Of a DNA stretch of 64,000 bases, positions 8,799 to 18,235 are shown in pieces; position 1 is the stretch's first letter, and the number at the start of each line of letters is the position of its first letter. The DNA comes from Prevotella sp. UBA6447. Its GTDB lineage: Bacteria > Bacteroidota > Bacteroidia > Bacteroidales > Bacteroidaceae. The notes beneath the pieces are model-generated. The model did no database searches and was not told the origin of the DNA. It saw only the letters and a program-made list of their open reading frames with translations. The stretch lies in the NCBI GenBank assembly GCA_002437115.1, contig DJOD01000055.1, forward strand, positions 1 through 64,000. Direction: 5' to 3'. Position numbers and translations under genes: made by a program.

Positions 8799-11366
8799 TT
8801 ATCCACACCTGCTGGCTCCACAATTGGTGCAAATGAGGCAGCCCTCTTGATAGACCAGCGTTTCCTGACCGCAAACCGGGCACTTCTGCCCGGCTGCCTT
8901 GGTGCCATCCGTGACATATTTCTTCAGGGCGCGCTCCACACCATTCTTCCATGTGTTGATGCTTTCGTTCTTGAGTTGCAAAGACCCCACCAGCTTGATG
9001 ACATGATCGATGGGCATACGGTAGCGGAGCACACCCGAGATGAGCTTGGCATAGTTCCAATACTCTGGGTTGAACTTCTCGCTGAGTCCCTCAACGGTAG
9101 TCTTGTAGCCACGCTTGTTCTCAAACTGGAAGTCGTAGCGGTGCGTTCCGTCCTCATTGGTCTGTTTGATGATTTTCCCCTTGGTTACCGTCTTGGGCAG
9201 CACAATACCCTCCTCGTCGTCCTGCAAGCCTGTGAAAATCTCGTACGGATAACCGTTGAGCAAGCCCACGAAAGCCACCCATTTCTCACGGTTGTTCTGG
9301 AAACGCACCACATCGCAGTCGAGCTCCTTCGGCCTAACTTCCTGCACGGCAGGCCGCTGCATGACGGGACTTGCGACGGAGGCCGAAGCATCCTGGCGCT
9401 TTTTCTTGTCCTTCTTGCCGACAGACACCATCACGCCCGACCTGCTTCCGTCGCGGTATATGGTACATCCCTTGCAACCCGAGCGCCATGCCTCAACATA
9501 GAGCCGATTGACCAGTTCTTCATCCACGCTGTTAGGTAGGTTCACGGTGACTGAAATGCTGTGGTCAACCCACTTTTGGATAGCACCCTGCATACGCACC
9601 TTCATGAGCCAATCCACATCATTGGCCGTGGCCTTGTAGTAAGGCGAGCGTGCCACAAGGGCATCGATCTCCTCCTGGGTGTACTTTTTATTGGTGTCGA
9701 CCCCGTTCACCTTCATCCACTCCAAGAACTTCTTGTGGTAGACGATGTATTCCTCAAACGAATCGCCCACCTCATCAACATAATCGACGTGTACATCCTT
9801 ATCGTTGGCGTTGACCTTGCGGCGGCGTTTGTAGACAGGCATAAACACGGGCTCTATGCCACTCGTGGTCTGCGTCATGAGCGATGTGGTGCCCGTGGGA
9901 GCTATAGTCAGGCAGGCTATGTTACGCCGCCCGTGTTTCACCATGTCGCCATAGAGCTGCGGGTCGGCCTCGCGCAAACGGCCAACAAAGGGATTCTTGG
10001 CCTCGCGCTGCGCGTCGTAGATGGCAAAGGCACCGCGCTCCTCAGCCAGCGTCACAGACGAGCGGTAGGCATTGAGCGCAAGCGTCTTCTGCACACTCAC
10101 GGCAAAGTCGGTGGCTTCCTGCGTGCCATAGCGCAGGCCCATAGCAGCAATCATGTCGCCCTCAGCGGTGATGCCCAGACCCGTGCGCCGTCCCAAGCCA
10201 CTCTTATGCTTGATTTTCTCCCACAAGTGATACTCTGTGTGCTTCACGTCGTCGCTCTGCGGGTCGTTCTTGATTTTCTCCAGGATAAGGTCTATTTTCT
10301 CCATCTCCAAGTCGACAATATCGTCCATGACGCGCTGTGCCAACCGAACATGACTGGCGAACTTGTCGAAATCGAAACGAGCCTCCGCCGTGAACGGATT
10401 CTCCACATAGCTATAAAGGTTGAGACAAAGGAGCCTGCAACTGTCGTAGGGGCAGAGCGGAATCTCGCCACAGGGATTGGTGGAAACCGTGCGGAAGCCC
10501 AAGTCGGCATAGCAATCGGGGATGCTTTCGCGCAAGATGGTGTCCCAAAAAAGCACACCAGGCTCCGCGCTCTTCCAGGCGTTGTGCACAATCTTGTTCC
10601 ACAGGTTGCGCGCCGAGATTTCCCGGCTTTCGCGCGGCTGCTCCGCGTCAACGGGGAACTGCTGCACATAGGGCTTGTCGTCGATGGCGGTTTGCATAAA
10701 CGCGTCGTCAATCTTCACGCTCACATTGGCTCCCGTCACTTTCCCCTCAGTCATCTTGGCATCGATGAAACCTTCGGCATCGGGATGCTTGATGCTCACC
10801 GAGAGCATCAGCGCGCCGCGCCGACCGTCTTGCGCCACCTCGCGGGTAGAGTTGCTGTATCGCTCCATGAATGGCACCAATCCCGTGCTCGTCAACGCCG
10901 AGTTGTTGACGGGAGATCCCTTGGGCCGCAGCGCGTCAAGGTCGTGGCCAACGCCTCCACGCCGTTTCATGAGTTGCACCTGCTCCTCATCAATCTTCAT
11001 GATAGCCCCATAGGAATCGCCGTCACCCTCGATGCCTATCACAAAGCAATTGCTCAGCGATGCCACCTGATGGTGGTTGCCGATGCCAGTCATCGGACTG
11101 CCTGCAGGGATGATGTAACGAAAATGGTCGAGCAAGTCGAACACCTCTTGGGCACTCAGCCCATGGGGGTACTTTGCCTCCACGCGGGCGATCTCCTTGG
11201 CTATGCGCCAGTGCATATCAACAGGACTCTTCTCAAAGATATGACCGAAACTGTCCTTCATGGCATACTTGGTCACCCACACTCGGGCAGCAAGCTCATC
11301 GCCATCAAAATAGGCCAGGGAAGCCGCATAGGCTTCCTCGTAAGAATAGGTCGGTTGGTTTACCAT
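8799..11366 (-). CDS. nrdJ: Adenosylcobalamin-dependent (class II) ribonucleotide reductase
   Basis: Reduces ribonucleotides to deoxyribonucleotides using a B12-generated thiyl radical and no oxygen, suiting an anaerobe. The 855-residue protein carries Cys107 in SNCFVIG (disulfide-forming pair member), Cys299 and Glu301 in NPCGE (radical cysteine and catalytic acid), and the APTGTTS phosphate-binding loop. A C-terminal zinc-ribbon-like tail with repeated CxxC motifs (CPVCGQE, CLICTNC) is typical of the long NrdJ form. I start at MVNQPTY because a TAnnTTTG box on the minus strand (11412-11405) lies 39 bases upstream; the open frame to 11438 would begin before transcription. It depends on cobalamin supply, whose genes are not in this window. 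Confidence 0.95.
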   Translation of the reverse strand: MVNQPTYSYEEAYAASLAYFDGDELAARVWVTKYAMKDSFGHIFEKSPVDMHWRIAKEIARVEAKYPHGLSAQEVFDLLDHFRYIIPAGSPMTGIGNHHQVASLSNCFVIGIEGDGDSYGAIMKIDEEQVQLMKRRGGVGHDLDALRPKGSPVNNSALTSTGLVPFMERYSNSTREVAQDGRRGALMLSVSIKHPDAEGFIDAKMTEGKVTGANVSVKIDDAFMQTAIDDKPYVQQFPVDAEQPRESREISARNLWNKIVHNAWKSAEPGVLFWDTILRESIPDCYADLGFRTVSTNPCGEIPLCPYDSCRLLCLNLYSYVENPFTAEARFDFDKFASHVRLAQRVMDDIVDLEMEKIDLILEKIKNDPQSDDVKHTEYHLWEKIKHKSGLGRRTGLGITAEGDMIAAMGLRYGTQEATDFAVSVQKTLALNAYRSSVTLAEERGAFAIYDAQREAKNPFVGRLREADPQLYGDMVKHGRRNIACLTIAPTGTTSLMTQTTSGIEPVFMPVYKRRRKVNANDKDVHVDYVDEVGDSFEEYIVYHKKFLEWMKVNGVDTNKKYTQEEIDALVARSPYYKATANDVDWLMKVRMQGAIQKWVDHSISVTVNLPNSVDEELVNRLYVEAWRSGCKGCTIYRDGSRSGVMVSVGKKDKKKRQDASASVASPVMQRPAVQEVRPKELDCDVVRFQNNREKWVAFVGLLNGYPYEIFTGLQDDEEGIVLPKTVTKGKIIKQTNEDGTHRYDFQFENKRGYKTTVEGLSEKFNPEYWNYAKLISGVLRYRMPIDHVIKLVGSLQLKNESINTWKNGVERALKKYVTDGTKAAGQKCPVCGQETLVYQEGCLICTNCGASRCG

Positions 11367-11404
11367 AGCATAAAATGTTTTCTGTATGTTGAAACTTCGT
11401 TTTG

Positions 11405-11412
11405 CAAAACTA
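11405..11412 (-). promoter_or_regulatory. Promoter -7 box of nrdJ
   Basis: TAGTTTTG on the minus strand matches TAnnTTTG and fixes the nrdJ start downstream of it. Confidence 0.5.
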
Positions 11413-11487
11413 CAAAAGATTTGCGAAAACTGCGCCACTCAAGCAAACTATTTAAGGAAAAAGAGACACGTTTCGGATAATTTTCCA

Positions 11488-11495
11488 TATCTTTG
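11488..11495 (+). promoter_or_regulatory. Promoter -7 box of the nitroreductase gene
   Basis: TATCTTTG matches the -7 consensus. Transcription would begin near 11502, so the in-frame ATG at 11493 cannot be the start and the ATG at 11517 is preferred. Confidence 0.55.
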
Positions 11496-11516
11496 CCATA
11501 CATAAATTTCACCAAA

Positions 11517-12272
11517 ATGAAAAACTTAGACACACGCCGAAGCATCCGAAAATATGCCGACAAGGCCGTTTCCGACGAATTGCTCAACAGCCTCCTGGCA
11601 GTAGCTGAGCGTACGCCAACCATGGGCAACCTGCAACTCTACAGCGTGGTCGTGACGCGCGACCCCGAGATGAAAGCCAAGTTGGCTCCAGCCCACTTCA
11701 ACCAGCCGATGGTGTGCGGGGCACCAGTGGTACTGACATTCTGCGCCGACTTTCACCGCACCACCCTATGGGCCGAAAACCGCAAGGCCATACCAGGCTA
11801 CGACAACTTTCTGAGCTTCGTCAACGCCTCCACCGACGCCTTGCTCTTTTGCCAAACCTTCTGCAACCTGGCCGAGGAGCAGGGGCTCGGCACCTGTTTC
11901 TTGGGCACCACCGTCTACCAGCCCCAGCAAATCATCGACACCCTCCAGTTGCCTCGCCTGGTGTTCCCAGTAGCCACCATAACCTTGGGCTGGCCCGACG
12001 AACATCCGGACCAGAGCGACCGACTGCCACTGCGAGCCATCATCCATGGCGAGACATACCACGACTACACGCCACTCGACATTGACAGTCTCTACGCAGA
12101 GAAAGAAGCCTTGCCCGCCAACCGTCACTTTGTGGAAATCAACCACAAGGAGACATTGGCCCAAGTGTATACCGACCTGCGCTACACGCGCAAGGATAAT
12201 GAGGCTCTGTCGGGCGGTATGATCGAAGCGTTGCGCCACCAAGGTTTCCTGCCACCTGCAGAACAACACTAA
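11517..12272 (+). CDS. Nitroreductase family FMN oxidoreductase
   Basis: A 251-residue flavoprotein of the NfsA/NfsB superfamily that would reduce quinones, nitro compounds or flavins with NAD(P)H. The N-terminus has the classic FMN-contact motif RRSIRKYADK and the TPTMGNLQ segment. The middle part FLGTTVYQPQQI and the GWPDEHP loop fit the NfsA-like branch. No signal peptide, so cytoplasmic. It stands alone between divergent nrdJ and a long non-coding stretch. Physiological substrate cannot be told from sequence. Confidence 0.88.
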   Translation: MKNLDTRRSIRKYADKAVSDELLNSLLAVAERTPTMGNLQLYSVVVTRDPEMKAKLAPAHFNQPMVCGAPVVLTFCADFHRTTLWAENRKAIPGYDNFLSFVNASTDALLFCQTFCNLAEEQGLGTCFLGTTVYQPQQIIDTLQLPRLVFPVATITLGWPDEHPDQSDRLPLRAIIHGETYHDYTPLDIDSLYAEKEALPANRHFVEINHKETLAQVYTDLRYTRKDNEALSGGMIEALRHQGFLPPAEQH

Positions 12273-12440
12273 AAGACCAAGAAACCTAAAAAACGTTCCA
12301 GGTCAGTCTTTGGTCGGAATTATCAAGACTTTTGGCCAAAAAGGTTGTTTCTGATTTCTGTTGAAATAGAGCGGTCCAATGGCTTTTTTCCCCAACACGC
12401 GGGGATTGCAACCATGTTGGCTTACGATAAAGGGCCTTTT

Positions 12441-12513
12441 GTGTTGCGATAGCTATCCTTTTGCGATGCGATTAAGTACCTATCGCGCCGCAAAAGGGCA
12501 GCAATCGCAACAC
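12441..12513. repeat. Nested inverted repeat (three stacked stems)
   Basis: Outer arms GTGTTGCGAT / ATCGCAACAC (10 bp), then a symmetric 6x6 internal loop, then CCTTTTGCG / CGCAAAAGG (9 bp), then GCGAT / ATCGC (5 bp) around a 9-base loop. The submotif TTGCGAT recurs within each arm. No long T-run follows, so it is not a standard terminator. Confidence 0.8.
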
Positions 12514-12560
12514 CATAAGATATGGTTTTTTATGAAAATCGTTTACCTTTCAAGAAAAAT

Positions 12561-12618
12561 AAAATGCGGATTTTTATAACCATGTAATTATCAACAGGTT
12601 ATAAAAAATCCACATTTT
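12561..12618. repeat. AT-rich inverted repeat, about 21 bp arms
   Basis: Arms 12561-12581 and 12597-12618 pair almost perfectly (one G-T type mismatch and one extra base) around a 15-base loop. Each arm contains GGATTTTTATAACC or its complement. It could be a bidirectional terminator for the two convergent flanking genes, though it is 300 bases or more from either. Confidence 0.7.
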
Positions 12619-12970
12619 TGCGTATTCGCGACCAAAGATGGCGTTGCTGAACACGACTCCACTTTTTCGCCTATACTTTGTCCGCCTTTTTGTATGGTCA
12701 CTCATGCTCCCGTAATGGCGAGCAAAAAGCCCAATGTCTTCCCACAGCCATGAACACATTGGTGTGGTACCACACTGCTGCCTGCGCCATGCAGTCCTTC
12801 TGAGCGTCGAGATACCACCGTGCCGACTCCTGACCGAAGATGTCGAGTTGTCGGTCTGGGTGTTTGCCGTGCTGGTCACCGCTACAAAGGTGGACAATAC
12901 AGGATGTGCGGTCGGAGCCGTGGTGCGCCACGAAGCCGGAGCGGTTTTTCTGAAGTTTGCTTGGATAAGA

Positions 12971-14134
12971 CTAAAGGGCTGCTTTCAGCTGGCGGAGCGC
13001 CTTCTCCAGGATAGCCCTGGGAGTGCCCACGTTCATTCTCATGAAGCCTTTGCCCCCCTGCCCGAACATCTCACCGTCGTTGAGTGCCAAGTGCGCCTTG
13101 TTGACGAATAAATCAACGAGCTGCTCATGGTTGAGGCCCAGCCCTCGGCAGTCGAGCCACACGAGGAACGAAGCTTCGGGGCGCAAGGGCTTAATCTGGG
13201 GCATGTTGGCCTTGCAGAACGCCTCCACAAACAGAATGTTCTCTTCCACATAACGAAGCATGGCCTTACGCCACTCCTCGCCCTGTTGGAAGGCTGCGAT
13301 GGTGGCGATGGGCGAGAAGAGGGGTGCCTCGTTGAGTTCATTGGCAGTGAGCCAGGAGTAGAACTGATGGCGAATCGTGTCGTTGGGCACGATGGCATAT
13401 GAACTAACGATGCCTGCGATGTTGAACGTCTTAGACGGCGCGCCGAAGGTGATGCTGCATTGCGCCGCCTTCTCTGAGGCCGTGGCAAACGGCACGTGTT
13501 TGTTGCCCCACAGAGCCATATCACAGTGAATCTCATCGGAGATGACCAGGATGTGATGGTCATAGCAGAAGTCAGCCAGACGCGCCAGCGTCTCCTTGCC
13601 CCACACGATGCCAGCAGGGTTGTGGGGGTTGGAGAGAATGAGCACCTTGCACTTGTCGTCGGCCACGCGAGCCAGGTTGTCGAAGTCCATGGAATAGGTG
13701 CCATCAGCGTTCTCACGGAGCGGGTTGTAGATCACCTCGCGACCGTTGCCTTGCGGGGTCAGGCGGAACGGATGATACACGGGTGGCTGGATGATGACCT
13801 TCTCATCGGGGCGGGTGAAAACATTTAGCACCATGCCGATACCCTTCACAATACCAGGAATGTAGGTGAGCCATTCGCGCTTCACGTCCCACTGGTGATG
13901 GTCCTTCAGCCATCGCTGCACGGTGGGCCAGTAGTCGCTGGGCTCCACAGTGTAGCCAAAGAGCGAGTGGTCGAGACGCTTGCGAAGGGCCTCAGTGATA
14001 AACTGTGGAGTTTCAAAATCCATGTCGGCCACCCACAAGGGCAGGAGGTCAGCGCGTCCGTAGCGTTCCCGCAGCACCTCATGCTTCAGGTCGCCACTGC
14101 CCGTGCGGTCTATAATTTTGTCAAAATCGTACAT
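12971..14134 (-). CDS. MalY/PatB family PLP-dependent cystathionine beta-lyase
   Basis: A fold-type I aminotransferase-like enzyme of 387 residues. The MalY/PatB group cleaves C-S bonds of cystathionine or cysteine to give homocysteine or sulfide, pyruvate and ammonia. Visible landmarks are SNPHNPAG at 168-175, the PLP-ring aspartate in ISDEIHCDM near 200, and the Schiff-base lysine Lys235 in GAPSKTFNIAG. It is cotranscribed with the upstream PLP enzyme gene (19-base gap), so the pair likely handles transsulfuration or methionine synthesis. A general aminotransferase role is the main alternative. Confidence 0.87.
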   Translation of the reverse strand: MYDFDKIIDRTGSGDLKHEVLRERYGRADLLPLWVADMDFETPQFITEALRKRLDHSLFGYTVEPSDYWPTVQRWLKDHHQWDVKREWLTYIPGIVKGIGMVLNVFTRPDEKVIIQPPVYHPFRLTPQGNGREVIYNPLRENADGTYSMDFDNLARVADDKCKVLILSNPHNPAGIVWGKETLARLADFCYDHHILVISDEIHCDMALWGNKHVPFATASEKAAQCSITFGAPSKTFNIAGIVSSYAIVPNDTIRHQFYSWLTANELNEAPLFSPIATIAAFQQGEEWRKAMLRYVEENILFVEAFCKANMPQIKPLRPEASFLVWLDCRGLGLNHEQLVDLFVNKAHLALNDGEMFGQGGKGFMRMNVGTPRAILEKALRQLKAAL

Positions 14135-14153
14135 TGTCGTTGAGCATTATGGT

Positions 14154-15329
14154 TTATGCTTTCAAGGCTTGGCGGATATCATCAAACACGTCGTCGGTGT
14201 CTTCCAATCCGACAGACAGGCGCACCGTGGTGTCGAGCACGCTCATGGCTGCCCGCTCCTCGTCGGTGAAGAGTCCGAAGATGGTGCTTGCCGGGTGTAT
14301 GGCCAGCGTCTTGTTGTCGAATAGGTTGGTGGCGCGACGCACCAGCTTGAGGTGGTCTATCATGCTGAAGCACGCCTCCTTGCTTTCCAGGTCGATGGTC
14401 ATCATGGCACCCGCCGTCTTTCCGAACTGCCTCTCGGCAATGTTGTGGAACGGGTTGTCGGGCAGTCCCACGTAGTTGACACGCCTTACCTCGGGCAGCG
14501 AACGCAACTTTTCAGCCAGGCGGAGCGTGTTCTGGCTTTGCACGCGATAGCGGGCATCGAGCGTCTCTAGCCCAAGCGACTGCATGTAAGCCACGTGGGG
14601 AGTCATGTAAGCGCCGAAGTTGAAGAGCATCTCGTTCTTCATGGTGTGGCCAAAACCAGGTGTGGTGCCATAGTCGATGACAAGGCCGCCCAGCGTGGTG
14701 GCACCCCCCGAGAGATACTTGGTGCTCGAAACCACCTCGATGTCAACCCCCAGCTCCTTGGCCGAGAACTGCGTGAAGGGGATGACCGTGGTGTCGGCCA
14801 CCAACGGCACGCGGCACTCATGGGCGATGGCAGCAAGCTGCCTAAGGTCGGCCACTTCCATCTGTGGGTTGGTGATGATTTCGAGGAAGAGGCAACAAGT
14901 GTCGTTGTCGATTTGTCGCCTCACCTCGTCGAGATTGAGCAAGTCACAAGGGCGCGCCTCTACGCCGAAACGCTGGAGCGACTGGGTGATGAGCGAGAAC
15001 GTGTTGCCAAACATGTGGCGCGAGGTGACAATGTTCTTGCCTGAAGAGGCCAGGGCCAGCAACGTGTTGCTGATGGCGGCCATGCCCGACGACAGGGCCA
15101 CCACATTGCTGGCACCCGTCAGGGCCTTCACCTTGTCCTCAAGATACATCACCGTGGGGTTCATCACCCTCGAATAGTCGGGGGCGACAACCTTTCCTGT
15201 GAAAGCATTGGCCATGTCGGCCGCTGTGTTAAACTCATATGCCGCCGTGTGGTAGATGGGCATGCTCAATGATCCATAGGCATCGCGCTTTCCAAACGGG
15301 GTGTCGATGGCCTTTGTTTGGTTCTTCAT
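14154..15329 (-). CDS. Cys/Met metabolism PLP enzyme (gamma-synthase or gamma-lyase type)
   Basis: A 391-residue member of the cystathionine gamma-synthase / O-acetylhomoserine sulfhydrylase / methionine gamma-lyase family. It has YSR at 52-54 (phosphate-binding Tyr-x-Arg), SSGMAAI near 80-86, the cofactor aspartate in VADTT near 179, and the PLP lysine Lys204 in SSTKYLSGG. The subfamilies cannot be separated by eye. Together with the following MalY-like gene a route through cystathionine to homocysteine is plausible. A minus-strand TAATTTTG box lies 26 bases upstream of the ATG. Confidence 0.85.
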   Translation of the reverse strand: MKNQTKAIDTPFGKRDAYGSLSMPIYHTAAYEFNTAADMANAFTGKVVAPDYSRVMNPTVMYLEDKVKALTGASNVVALSSGMAAISNTLLALASSGKNIVTSRHMFGNTFSLITQSLQRFGVEARPCDLLNLDEVRRQIDNDTCCLFLEIITNPQMEVADLRQLAAIAHECRVPLVADTTVIPFTQFSAKELGVDIEVVSSTKYLSGGATTLGGLVIDYGTTPGFGHTMKNEMLFNFGAYMTPHVAYMQSLGLETLDARYRVQSQNTLRLAEKLRSLPEVRRVNYVGLPDNPFHNIAERQFGKTAGAMMTIDLESKEACFSMIDHLKLVRRATNLFDNKTLAIHPASTIFGLFTDEERAAMSVLDTTVRLSVGLEDTDDVFDDIRQALKA

Positions 15330-15354
15330 TTTCTTGTGAGTAGATTTTGTGATG

Positions 15355-15362
15355 CAAAATTA
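15355..15362 (-). promoter_or_regulatory. Promoter -7 box of the Cys/Met operon
   Basis: TAATTTTG on the minus strand fits TAnnTTTG at a suitable distance from the ATG at 15329. Confidence 0.5.
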
Positions 15363-15512
15363 CACTAATTTGCGCTTATCCATGAACAATTGACGAAAAG
15401 ATTTTGCAAAAATGTGTTTCTGACGGTTGCCAAAGATCTGTAAGGACAATCTTTCATGATAGATTCTATCAATTACTACCTTGACTGTCAATATTAGGTT
15501 ATCGGTTTGTTT

Positions 15513-18209
15513 TTATTTCTTCATCCTTTTCTTGCCTTTGCTGACCACCACGCCGTGGTAGTCTTGCCCGACACGCTGGCCGTTGATGTTGTAAGTGGGG
15601 TCGGTCAATGCCTTGTCGTCGCCCAACACCTGGCTGATGGCCGTGGGGTTGGCGACAATCCCCCGCAGTTCTTGCGCTGTGAGCGGATAGTTGTAGATGC
15701 GCACATCATCGATGAGGCCGCTGAACATCGGGTCGGATGCATACTGGCTACGGCCGATGTAGTTGAGCACGGGACGGATGTCGCTGGGCTTGATGGTGAT
15801 GGCCGACGAGGACCCAACGGCATCGCCATCCACCCACAATGTCACGTTGTCTGTTGAGATGGTCACGGCCACATGGTGCCACTGCTGTCCTTGCAGCTTC
15901 GCTGTCGCGTCAACCGTCTGCTCCTCGCCGCCGTTCTTGATGGCGAAACGCATGGTGGAACCATTGCTCGGTGTGAGGAACATGTTTTGCTCGGTACCGT
16001 TTCCGAAGTCGAAGAGGCGCGTCCAACTGCTGCTGGCGTTTGTCCACTTCACCCACATGGCAATGGTCATCTCGTCCATGTCGCCCACCCCGTAGGGAAG
16101 ACGCAGGTAGTTGTAGGAGAGCCACAGGGCAGAATCGCCCACCTGGCTGTCAGCCACGTAGCGAGCCATGGTGGAGCAAGTAGCATCCATGAGGTTGTTC
16201 GTTTCGTCGAGAAGATTACCCTCCATCTGCCAACTGGCAACCATCGTCTTCTCGCCAGAGGCCGAGGCGGTGACGGGACCACTCGCTGCGGACAGGTTGG
16301 ACGAGCGGTCTACAGCTTTCACCTTATAGATATACGCCTGGCCCTGGCGGCAGGTGTTGTCTGTGAACGACGTGGATGTGAGGCCGCGCGCGATGGTGCT
16401 CCAGTGGTTGCCGTCGGCTTCGCCGCGCGTGATTATGTAGCTCGCTACGTCGTCATCGGCAGGAGGCGTCCACGACAGGCTGATGCTTGCAGCATGGGGC
16501 GTGGCCATGAGGGATGTGGGGGCGGCAGGCGCATTGTTCTCCACCAGGCCATTTTCAGGGATGAACCGCCACATCTGCAACTTGCGGTCTACTACTGATG
16601 AGGCAAGCACCTTCTGCACGAAGTAGGTGGACGACTCGTTGTGGAGCGAGAGGTAAAGTCCAGACTCGCGGTTGCGGATATAGTAATAGCCATTGCCAGC
16701 ATACTCGAGCGACCATTGCTCGTTGCTGGCATTGCCCGCGTTGTAAGCGATGATATGGGCGAAGGCGTTGGTCGAGTTGTTGAGAACGTTCATGTGCATT
16801 TGGTTCTGGGCATTTGTGAACGTGTAGAAGCTGAAATCGCCACCAACGCGCGAGTTCACAGGAGCCACATCCCACTGCGCCAACGCTGGGATGTCGGAGT
16901 ATTGCGAATAACGCTTAGGTGTCAGGTCGCTACCCGAAGTGGAATTGCCGACAACGAGCATACGCGATGCGCAGTTGATGAGCTTGTAACGCCCTGTTGC
17001 AATTTCCATGGGCGGCACGTCTTCGCCACGATAAATGTTGTATACCCGCTCGGCGTTAGTCTGTCCCTTTTGGTAGCCTGTGCCGCCAGGGTAGCTCATG
17101 CGGAAGGCCCGTGTGGGTCCCTGGTCGTCGAAGTAGACATCCTCGTCGGGTGACACGAAGAGGTACGTTGAATTGTTGGCCTGTCGCTCACTGCCGCCGA
17201 CAAAAGCCTTCAGCTCGCCTGAGGTGTCGTTGCGGTAGACGGACCCTGCTGTCCAATGCTTGCGGTCCTCCCCGTAGGCCAGTCGCGAACCATGGTTGCT
17301 TATCTGGCAGAACTCGCCACGCGCGCGGCTGTCAAAGCCCCACCAGATACCAATCTTCATGCCATAGTTGGCCGCAATCATCGCTTCGCCCACGTTATGC
17401 AACTCATCAGCGTAAGCTACATTACCGTCTTCGACCACTTGTGTCCAGAAGTTGGTAAACGTGTTGTACTCGCCTGCCAGTTGGTGAGTGTTGCCCCAGG
17501 CGACGTAAGGCTTCACGGCATTGTACCACGCTGCCGCCTCGTCGTTGTTGAGCGTATTGCCCGCTGTGATGGCAATGTCCTTGAAGCGCGGATACTCTTC
17601 CTTGAGCTGTCGGGCAATCTCCTTGAAGTTAGCCTTCGTGCCCTCGTTCCACGGAGTGTAGTCGGGCTCATTGAAAGGCGACACCGCTACAATCTTGTGC
17701 TTGGGATAATTCTTTTGCATCCATTCCACGGAGGCATCGATAAGCCTTGCCCAGTGGGTAGGGTTGGCCACATTATTAGACGTATAGTAAGGAATGATGT
17801 AATCGGTGGATCCGTCGCCTTGGTCGGCGTTAAGCACGATGTCCACGTCGGAGCCCATGAGGTTGATGGTATTGGTGCGGCCACGCAAAGTTTGTATCTG
17901 TGATGCGGTGAGCGCGGTGTCGCCAATGAGGGCCTGGTTCATCTGAAAGCTGCTCCGGGCGATACTCAAGTTATCCTTCCCGATGAAGTTGATGCCCTTG
18001 CGCATGTTCTGCTCATTGTTCCACGCCACGTCCATCCCCCAGCGAACAGGTAACCGAAGACCCTCATCGGAAGGACGGAATGGGATGACCACATCGGTTT
18101 TGGCTTGCGCAAGAAGATAGATGCTTGATGACGGTCGCGCCTGTTGAGCCATGGCAGTTGACACCACGCTGAAGGCGGCAAAGGTAAATAAGGTCTTGTA
18201 GATTTTCAT
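15513..18209 (-). CDS. Secreted GH30-like glycoside hydrolase with ricin-type, FN3 and LamG domains
   Basis: A modular extracellular enzyme of 898 residues for cutting a beta-linked glycan. Residues 1-21 are a signal peptide. A TIM-barrel region (about 40-410) has the clan GH-A acid/base motif NEPD with Glu181 and a likely nucleophile Glu269 in ADELHN, best matching GH30. About 410-560 has QWDV/QWSLEY repeats of a ricin-type beta-trefoil, about 565-660 is a fibronectin III domain, and about 665-855 is a LamG/concanavalin-like domain with the DDVRIYNYPLTAQE signature. The tail (NINGQRVGQDYHG...) resembles a type IX secretion signal. No susCD pair is nearby, so it is an orphan carbohydrate enzyme. 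Target polysaccharide unknown. Confidence 0.8.
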   Translation of the reverse strand: MKIYKTLFTFAAFSVVSTAMAQQARPSSSIYLLAQAKTDVVIPFRPSDEGLRLPVRWGMDVAWNNEQNMRKGINFIGKDNLSIARSSFQMNQALIGDTALTASQIQTLRGRTNTINLMGSDVDIVLNADQGDGSTDYIIPYYTSNNVANPTHWARLIDASVEWMQKNYPKHKIVAVSPFNEPDYTPWNEGTKANFKEIARQLKEEYPRFKDIAITAGNTLNNDEAAAWYNAVKPYVAWGNTHQLAGEYNTFTNFWTQVVEDGNVAYADELHNVGEAMIAANYGMKIGIWWGFDSRARGEFCQISNHGSRLAYGEDRKHWTAGSVYRNDTSGELKAFVGGSERQANNSTYLFVSPDEDVYFDDQGPTRAFRMSYPGGTGYQKGQTNAERVYNIYRGEDVPPMEIATGRYKLINCASRMLVVGNSTSGSDLTPKRYSQYSDIPALAQWDVAPVNSRVGGDFSFYTFTNAQNQMHMNVLNNSTNAFAHIIAYNAGNASNEQWSLEYAGNGYYYIRNRESGLYLSLHNESSTYFVQKVLASSVVDRKLQMWRFIPENGLVENNAPAAPTSLMATPHAASISLSWTPPADDDVASYIITRGEADGNHWSTIARGLTSTSFTDNTCRQGQAYIYKVKAVDRSSNLSAASGPVTASASGEKTMVASWQMEGNLLDETNNLMDATCSTMARYVADSQVGDSALWLSYNYLRLPYGVGDMDEMTIAMWVKWTNASSSWTRLFDFGNGTEQNMFLTPSNGSTMRFAIKNGGEEQTVDATAKLQGQQWHHVAVTISTDNVTLWVDGDAVGSSSAITIKPSDIRPVLNYIGRSQYASDPMFSGLIDDVRIYNYPLTAQELRGIVANPTAISQVLGDDKALTDPTYNINGQRVGQDYHGVVVSKGKKRMKK

Positions 18210-18235
18210 ATTTTAAGTTAGGTAGATTTGAAATG

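Larger units (their letters stand above)
12273..12970. other. Long intergenic region with inverted repeats, no confident gene
   Basis: About 700 bases lie between the convergent nitroreductase and MalY/PatB genes. Two structured elements are present (12441-12513 and 12561-12618). The part 12620-12970 has short open frames on both strands, including a leftward GTG-initiated frame 12931-12698 of 77 codons containing ARWYLDAQKDC, but none has a recognisable domain or good start. It may hold a decayed gene. Confidence 0.6.

Noticed and set aside
9561..11480. Rightward 639-codon frame opposite nrdJ
   Set aside because: Antisense to a well-supported ribonucleotide reductase; no family features.
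12734..13111. Rightward 125-codon frame at the MalY/PatB 3' end
   Set aside because: Half of it is antisense to the MalY/PatB gene and the product has no family resemblance.
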